Shown here: in pieces, positions 15,233-19,532 of the stretch
Position numbering within the stretch: the stretch's first letter is position 1
Layout of the letters: each line of letters begins with the position of its first letter
Assembly: GCA_946482545.1 (NCBI GenBank)
Contig: CAMLRX010000099.1
Span: forward strand, 1 to 19,532
Reading direction: 5' to 3'
Origin: an uncultured Flavihumibacter sp.
Lineage (GTDB): Bacteria > Bacteroidota > Bacteroidia > Chitinophagales > Chitinophagaceae
Length of the DNA stretch: 19,532 nt
Notes under the pieces: model-generated
Databases searched by the model: none
What the model saw: the letters and a program-made list of their open reading frames with translations, nothing else
Told to the model about the DNA's origin: nothing
Translations under genes and position numbers: made by a program

Positions 15233-16255
15233 TTATGATTGATGTCTGTTCTGGGATCGTTGTTCCAGATACGCTTCTTCACGTTCCTTGTCTTTGTCGT
15301 AGGCGCGGATGATGGCTTTCACCAGTCTGTGCCTTACAACGTCTTCTTCGTCCAGCTCAATGTGCGCGATGCCATCAATATGTTTCAGGATGCGGGTGGC
15401 TTTGTCCAGACCGCTTCGCTGGTTCTTGGGAAGATCCACCTGTGTGGGGTCTCCCGTTATGATGGCTTTCGCGTTGGCGCCTATACGGGTCAGGAACATT
15501 TTCAATTGCAGTTCGTTGGAGTTCTGCGCCTCATCGAGGATGATGAAGGCATTGTCCAGCGTTCTTCCGCGCATATAAGCCAGCGGTGCGATTTCGATGG
15601 TCCTGGTACTCATGTAGTAACCAAGTTTATCGGCGGGAATCATGTCGTCCAGCGCATCGTATAGCGGACGAAGATACGGATCAATTTTTTCTTTCAGGTC
15701 GCCGGGTAAAAAACCAAGGCTTTCGCCTGCTTCTACCGCGGGACGAGTAAGAATGATTTTTTTAACGGCTTTGTTTTTCAAGGCACGCACGGCAAGGGCT
15801 ACGGCAGTGTATGTTTTACCGGTACCTGCAGGTCCGATGGCGAATACAATATCGTTTTTATCGATGGCGGTTACCATGCGTTTCTGGTTGGCCGTCCGGG
15901 CGCGTACGGTTTTTCCGTTCGGACCAAATACTAAAATGTCGTTCGGATTTCTTTCTACAAAATTGTCAACGGTCTCGGCATCGTCTCCACCCAAAATCTG
16001 TTCAAAATAATTCTCGCTCATGTGCCCGTTTCTTTCCAGGTACTGCACAATGAGGTCGATCTTTTCTTTGGCGGTTTCGACTTGTTCGGGGGCGCCGCTG
16101 AGTTTGATCTGTGTGCCGCGGGAGAGGATCTTGAGTAGTGGGAATTTCTTTTTCAGGAGGTCCAGCTTTCCGTTGTTGACCCCGAAGAATTCAATGGGGT
16201 TCACCGTTTCGAGGTTGATGATCGTGTCTGTCAAGGTGTTCGAATTTTGGTTCAC
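15233..16255 (-). CDS. phoH: PhoH family ATPase
   Basis: A 340-aa P-loop ATPase of the PhoH family. The N-terminal region (about 35-75) resembles a small KH-like nucleic-acid-binding element. The Walker A motif is GPAGTGKT (141-148) and Walker B is FIILDEAQN (D241/E242), with ITGDPTQ (267-272) as the third motif typical of the helicase-like superfamily. PhoH proteins bind ATP and are thought to act on RNA; the exact role is not settled. The start is GTG at 16255: no in-frame ATG lies between it and the upstream TGA, and the family-typical [15 protein letters not shown] follows within ten residues. It heads the operon phoH-lipoprotein-CLC-F with 5- and 3-nt gaps. A strong promoter lies 78 nt upstream. 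Confidence 0.92.
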   Translation of the reverse strand: MNQNSNTLTDTIINLETVNPIEFFGVNNGKLDLLKKKFPLLKILSRGTQIKLSGAPEQVETAKEKIDLIVQYLERNGHMSENYFEQILGGDDAETVDNFVERNPNDILVFGPNGKTVRARTANQKRMVTAIDKNDIVFAIGPAGTGKTYTAVALAVRALKNKAVKKIILTRPAVEAGESLGFLPGDLKEKIDPYLRPLYDALDDMIPADKLGYYMSTRTIEIAPLAYMRGRTLDNAFIILDEAQNSNELQLKMFLTRIGANAKAIITGDPTQVDLPKNQRSGLDKATRILKHIDGIAHIELDEEDVVRHRLVKAIIRAYDKDKEREEAYLEQRSQNRHQS

Positions 16256-16332
16256 AATTACTGGCGCTGCAAAGGTTCAGTGCAATTTATATGCCTTCAG
16301 CCGAAAGGTCATACACTGATAACGCTTCTAAC

Positions 16333-16364
16333 CAAATATAGTTTTTGAACACTATTAGATGCAA
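16333..16364 (-). promoter_or_regulatory. Promoter of the phoH operon
   Basis: On the minus strand, TTG (16362-16364), 21 nt, then TATATTTG (16333-16340), a full match to both Bacteroidota promoter elements. The expected transcript start is near 16326, giving a leader of about 70 nt before the phoH GTG. It is the best promoter in the window. Confidence 0.6.
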
Positions 16365-16455
16365 TTTTAGTTATTAACAGGATGTTGAAAGAAATGTCTG
16401 TAAAGCCCTGTTATTTAATTCTTAACCAAACTGCGTAATGCCGTTTTTTTAACGT

Positions 16456-18948
16456 TTACCAGCGCCCCACCAGTTTGATGTTCAGCAGCCGGGGCGTGAG
16501 CCGGTTGGGAATGGAGAAAACGTTGTTAGAAAAATCTTTCACCATCTGGTAGGAAATGGTATTTGCCCTGTCGATGAAGTTGAATACTTCCAGACTGAGC
16601 CAGATGTTTTTGAAATTCCTGAACGGGCTTTTGCTTCTTCTGTTGCTGGCGTCGGTATCCAGTAGAAGTGCGCTGAATCCCATGTCCATGCGGATGTAAG
16701 GTTCAATGATGAGCGCGTTTCTGTACTTTACACTGTTGGGTAGGTTGAAAGGCATATTGCTGCCGTAAATGGCGTTGATGTGTACCTTGAAGTTCTTGTT
16801 GGTGGAAAGATAGTCCTGGAAGAAAAGCCCGAAGGTGATGAAGCGGTCGGTTGGGCGCCTGAACCAGCCGCCGTTTACTAAAGTGCTGTCGGTGGGATTG
16901 TTCTGTTCATCCAGTGTGTAGTTGTAATAAGTATCGTTTTCCAGGTTCTCTCTTGTGCGCATGAAACCCAGGCTCACCCAGCTTTCCGCGTCTTTTACGA
17001 TTTCTCCGAAGAGGCGGGTTTCAAATCCGGCGGCATAGGCTTTTGCATTGTTCTCTCCCGCGTAGCGGATCTTCACATTCTCTTGGTTGTAGGTAACCAC
17101 ATCGTACAGGTTCTTGTACCATGCTTCTGTTGTAAGGCGGAAGGGACGGTCGTTCCAGGTAAACTGGTAATCCATTCCCGCGCTGACCTGCCAGCTTTTC
17201 TGCGCCAGCAGGTTGCGGTTCACACTGCCATCAGGCCTGCGGAGTTCCCGGTAAAAAGGTGGCTGGTGGTAAGCGCCGAGTGCCGCGCGGAAAATGATGT
17301 CCTTCTTCCATTCCGGCCGGAACGTGCCTTGCAGCCTTGGAGAAAGCAGCAGTTCTTTATTGAGCGCGTTGTAGTTGAAGCGAAGTCCTGCCTGTAAAGT
17401 GAATTTCCCTGAGTCGGAAGGAAGGAGATTGTCTTGGAGGTATCCGGTTAGTCTGATGAAATCAAGGTCCGCATTGGAACGGATCGCTTTGTTGAGGGTG
17501 AGTGCGCCGGGTTGGTAGGGGAGGGAATAGCCTGCAGAGTCCTGCAATTCCCATTCGTTCAGTTTGTCGTTGATGTTGTATTGCTCAAGGCCAAGCCCCC
17601 ATTGGATGAAATGTTTTCCTGCATCCAGCGCTCCTTTGTGAGAGAGGTGGAGGTTTTGGAGGTTGAGTCTGTTCCGGGCGAACTGCTGGTAAAGACCCGC
17701 ACCCAGCGGATTGGTGATGGAACCGAATTCGGGTTTGCTTTTATCAAATTCCCTTTCTCCGAAAAGATAGGCACCTGAAATATCGATGGATTCTTCTTCT
17801 TTATTTTGGAAATAAGAAGCCATCCATTTGAGCCGGAGTTTATCGCTCACGATCCGCTCCGCGGAAATGCCGATCATATTGGTGGCGTACCGGTCTTTTT
17901 CTTTCCCTTCAAAATAAATATCAAGGGCGATATTGGCGGTATAGAACGGACTGAATACGGAGGTGGATTGCTGACTGAATGTAGGTTCCAGACTAAACTT
18001 CGTTCCCGAGCGGATACCCGTGGCCGATAGTTCCCACCGGGTGTTGGGGCGGTACGTAAGAAAAGCCTGCACATCGGAAGAAGAAGGTACGTAATTGCCC
18101 TGTGTTTCCTGGCTCGCCAGCAGGTTTCGGTTGCTTCTATTCCTTGCGCCTGCCAGCCAACTGAGTTTGCCATTCTTAGAAGCGCCTTCCAGGTGCAGTC
18201 CCTGTTCCAACAGAGAAATATATGCGGAACCGCCGCTGCGCGAAGGTTGTTTGTATTTGATGTCAAGTACAGAAGAAATTTTATCACCATATTTCGCCTG
18301 GAAGCCGCCGTTGTAAAATTGTACGCTGCGCGTAAGTTCTGGGTTAATGAAACTCAGCCCCTCCTGTTGTCCGCTCCGCACGAGATACGGACGGTACACT
18401 TCGAAGTCGTTGATGTAGATCAGGTTCTCATCGTAATTCCCGCCCCGCACGGAATACTGGGAGGTTAATTCATTGTTGGAGCCTACCAGGATTTTGATGA
18501 GGCTTTCGATACCGCCTGTGGTAGAAGGAAGTATCAACGCATTTTTAGGATTAATGCTTACCGAACCTGGTTGATAGCGGTCTGCATTGTTGGTAACAAC
18601 CACTTCTTTTAAAGTATTGTTTTCCCGTTCCAGCTTAATCGTTACTGTTTCTACTTCCCCGGTATTCAGGATGAAATTCTTCTGAAGCGGCTTGTATCCT
18701 GTATAAGTGAATACCAGCGCAAAGGCTTTGTTGGCGGGAACGGTCCATTCAAACCGGCCGGAATCGTTGGAATTCAATCCGCCGTTTTTTCCCAGCATGG
18801 AAATGGATGCCCCGCTCAGTGGAAGATCATTCTCGTTCAGCACGATACCTTTTACGGTAGCCGTTTTGTTTTGCGCAATAGTGGTTCCACCGAATGTAAG
18901 CAGGAGGAAAGAAATCAATAAGCAGCGGAAAATAGTGGGGGATAGCAT
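16456..18948 (-). CDS. TonB-dependent outer-membrane receptor with carboxypeptidase-regulatory-like N-terminal domain
   Basis: An 830-aa outer-membrane receptor. The Sec signal peptide ends around TTIAQ (residue 26). Residues of about 29-106 are a carboxypeptidase-regulatory-like/CNA-B beta domain (ATVKGIVLNENDLPLSGASISM). Then comes a plug domain of about 120-240 (LKEVVVTNN; SQYSVRGGNYDENLIYIND; YNGGFQAKYGD), and a 22-strand barrel to a C-terminal Trp (LVGRW). The length is below that of SusC proteins (about 1000 aa), and no SusD neighbour is seen, so it is not a classical starch/glycan SusC. The ligand (siderophore, cobalamin, peptide or other) cannot be told. The ATG is 10 nt after the rpe stop, so the two genes are probably co-transcribed; whether there is a functional link is unclear. 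About 200 bp of AT-rich non-coding DNA separates it from phoH. Confidence 0.88.
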   Translation of the reverse strand: MLSPTIFRCLLISFLLLTFGGTTIAQNKTATVKGIVLNENDLPLSGASISMLGKNGGLNSNDSGRFEWTVPANKAFALVFTYTGYKPLQKNFILNTGEVETVTIKLERENNTLKEVVVTNNADRYQPGSVSINPKNALILPSTTGGIESLIKILVGSNNELTSQYSVRGGNYDENLIYINDFEVYRPYLVRSGQQEGLSFINPELTRSVQFYNGGFQAKYGDKISSVLDIKYKQPSRSGGSAYISLLEQGLHLEGASKNGKLSWLAGARNRSNRNLLASQETQGNYVPSSSDVQAFLTYRPNTRWELSATGIRSGTKFSLEPTFSQQSTSVFSPFYTANIALDIYFEGKEKDRYATNMIGISAERIVSDKLRLKWMASYFQNKEEESIDISGAYLFGEREFDKSKPEFGSITNPLGAGLYQQFARNRLNLQNLHLSHKGALDAGKHFIQWGLGLEQYNINDKLNEWELQDSAGYSLPYQPGALTLNKAIRSNADLDFIRLTGYLQDNLLPSDSGKFTLQAGLRFNYNALNKELLLSPRLQGTFRPEWKKDIIFRAALGAYHQPPFYRELRRPDGSVNRNLLAQKSWQVSAGMDYQFTWNDRPFRLTTEAWYKNLYDVVTYNQENVKIRYAGENNAKAYAAGFETRLFGEIVKDAESWVSLGFMRTRENLENDTYYNYTLDEQNNPTDSTLVNGGWFRRPTDRFITFGLFFQDYLSTNKNFKVHINAIYGSNMPFNLPNSVKYRNALIIEPYIRMDMGFSALLLDTDASNRRSKSPFRNFKNIWLSLEVFNFIDRANTISYQMVKDFSNNVFSIPNRLTPRLLNIKLVGRW

Positions 18949-18958
18949 TCAGCGTTGT

Positions 18959-19532
18959 TCAGCTAAGGGGTTGGGTATTCTTTAAAGCGGCGATGGTAGC
19001 TATTGGATCTTTCGATTTGAAAACAGTGCTGCCAGCTACCAGTACATCAGCACCTGCACCAAGTATCTGTGCCGCGTTATCTTCGGTAACGCCGCCGTCA
19101 ATTTCGATCAGCGTGGAGGCTTTGCGTTCCATGATCAGTTTTTTAAGTTGCCTGATCTTTTCCAAGGTATGCGGAATGAATTGTTGTCCGCCGAAGCCGG
19201 GGTTCACACTCATCAGGCAAACCACATCCACATCGTTGATGATATCGGTAAGCAGGTGAATGGGGGTATGCGGGTTAACAGCGATACCGGGTTTCATACC
19301 CAGTTGCCGTATCTGTTGGATGTTCCGGTGAAGGTGCGGACAGGCTTCAATGTGTACCGTTAATATATCTGCTCCTGCTTTTTTGAAAGCTTCGGCATAT
19401 AAACCCGGTTCTTCGATCATCAGGTGCACATCGCAGGTTTTTTGGGTGGTGGTCCTGATCTGTTCAATCACGGGCAGGCCGAAACTGATGTTCGGCACAA
19501 ATCGTCCGTCCATCACATCGAGGTGGAACCAG
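18959..19532 (-). CDS. rpe: Ribulose-phosphate 3-epimerase (5'-truncated by the window edge)
   Basis: A TIM-barrel enzyme of the pentose phosphate/Calvin pathway that interconverts D-ribulose 5-phosphate and D-xylulose 5-phosphate. Visible family motifs: WFHLDVMDGRFVPN (at the edge, with the catalytic/metal Asp), CDVHLMIEEP (His), VCLMSVNPGFGGQ (the MSVNPGFGGQ signature), EIDGGV (second metal Asp) and VAGSTVF. The frame runs through the window edge: before the ATG come in-frame codons for W-F-H-L-D and a GTG that reads as an internal Val, so the GTG is not a start. About 30 N-terminal residues are outside. The stop is followed 10 nt later by the TonB-dependent receptor start. Confidence 0.93.
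   Translation of the reverse strand, partial: WFHLDVMDGRFVPNISFGLPVIEQIRTTTQKTCDVHLMIEEPGLYAEAFKKAGADILTVHIEACPHLHRNIQQIRQLGMKPGIAVNPHTPIHLLTDIINDVDVVCLMSVNPGFGGQQFIPHTLEKIRQLKKLIMERKASTLIEIDGGVTEDNAAQILGAGADVLVAGSTVFKSKDPIATIAALKNTQPLS

Noticed and set aside
16375..16413. Inverted repeat TAACAGG...CCTGTTA between phoH and the TonB-dependent receptor gene
   Set aside because: 7-bp arms with a 25-nt loop and no proper T-tract on the minus strand; could be chance in AT-rich DNA, so not called a terminator.
16456..18948. SusC-type glycan receptor
   Set aside because: Too short for SusC and without a SusD partner next to it; called a general TonB-dependent receptor.
18959..19516. GTG at 19516 as rpe start
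   Set aside because: The frame continues upstream with W-F-H-L-D, the family's conserved segment, so the GTG is an internal Val and the gene is cut by the window edge.

Overview
The window looks like core chromosome of a member of the Bacteroidota, most likely near Chitinophagaceae. The clues are a lipoprotein-type TamA homologue (TamL) paired with TamB, a TonB-dependent receptor with an N-terminal carboxypeptidase-regulatory-like domain, several intergenic matches to the Bacteroidota -7 box TAnnTTTG, and a near absence of Shine-Dalgarno sequences. The genus assignment is inference. No rRNA, tRNA, IS element, phage gene or CRISPR array was seen.

Layout. (1) 1-7266, minus: tamB then tamL, an envelope-assembly operon, with an unusual inverted repeat over its promoter. 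(2) 7335-7817, minus: an unrecognised 160-aa protein, divergent from a secreted class 3 lipase (7985-9085, plus) that ends in a UUCG-capped hairpin. (3) 9163-10130, plus: a histone H1-like Lys/Ala-rich protein overlapping guanine deaminase (guaD) by ATGA. (4) 10124-11040, minus: an ECF sigma factor and a one-TM putative anti-sigma protein, also overlapping by ATGA and meeting guaD tail to tail with overlapping stop codons. (5) 11113-11928, plus: an SH3-NlpC/P60 cysteine peptidase. (6) 11989-12532, minus: an overlapping DUF433/DUF5615 pair, probably toxin-antitoxin. (7) 12673-13513, minus: inorganic pyrophosphatase (ppa), a 50-aa two-helix membrane protein and a clear intrinsic terminator. (8) 13557-16364, minus: phoH, a small lipoprotein and a CLC-type antiporter whose motifs point to the fluoride-exporting CLC-F branch rather than a chloride channel. 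(9) 16456-19532, minus: a TonB-dependent receptor just downstream of ribulose-phosphate 3-epimerase (rpe), whose 5' end lies outside the window.

Working together: tamB/tamL insert proteins into the outer membrane; the sigma/anti-sigma pair is a signalling unit; the CLC-F exporter next to pyrophosphatase, a classic fluoride-sensitive enzyme, suggests but does not prove a fluoride-tolerance neighbourhood. I saw no convincing novel defence or biosynthetic system. The most interesting points are the H1-like/guaD coupling, the ppa-linked small membrane protein, and the CLC-F assignment.
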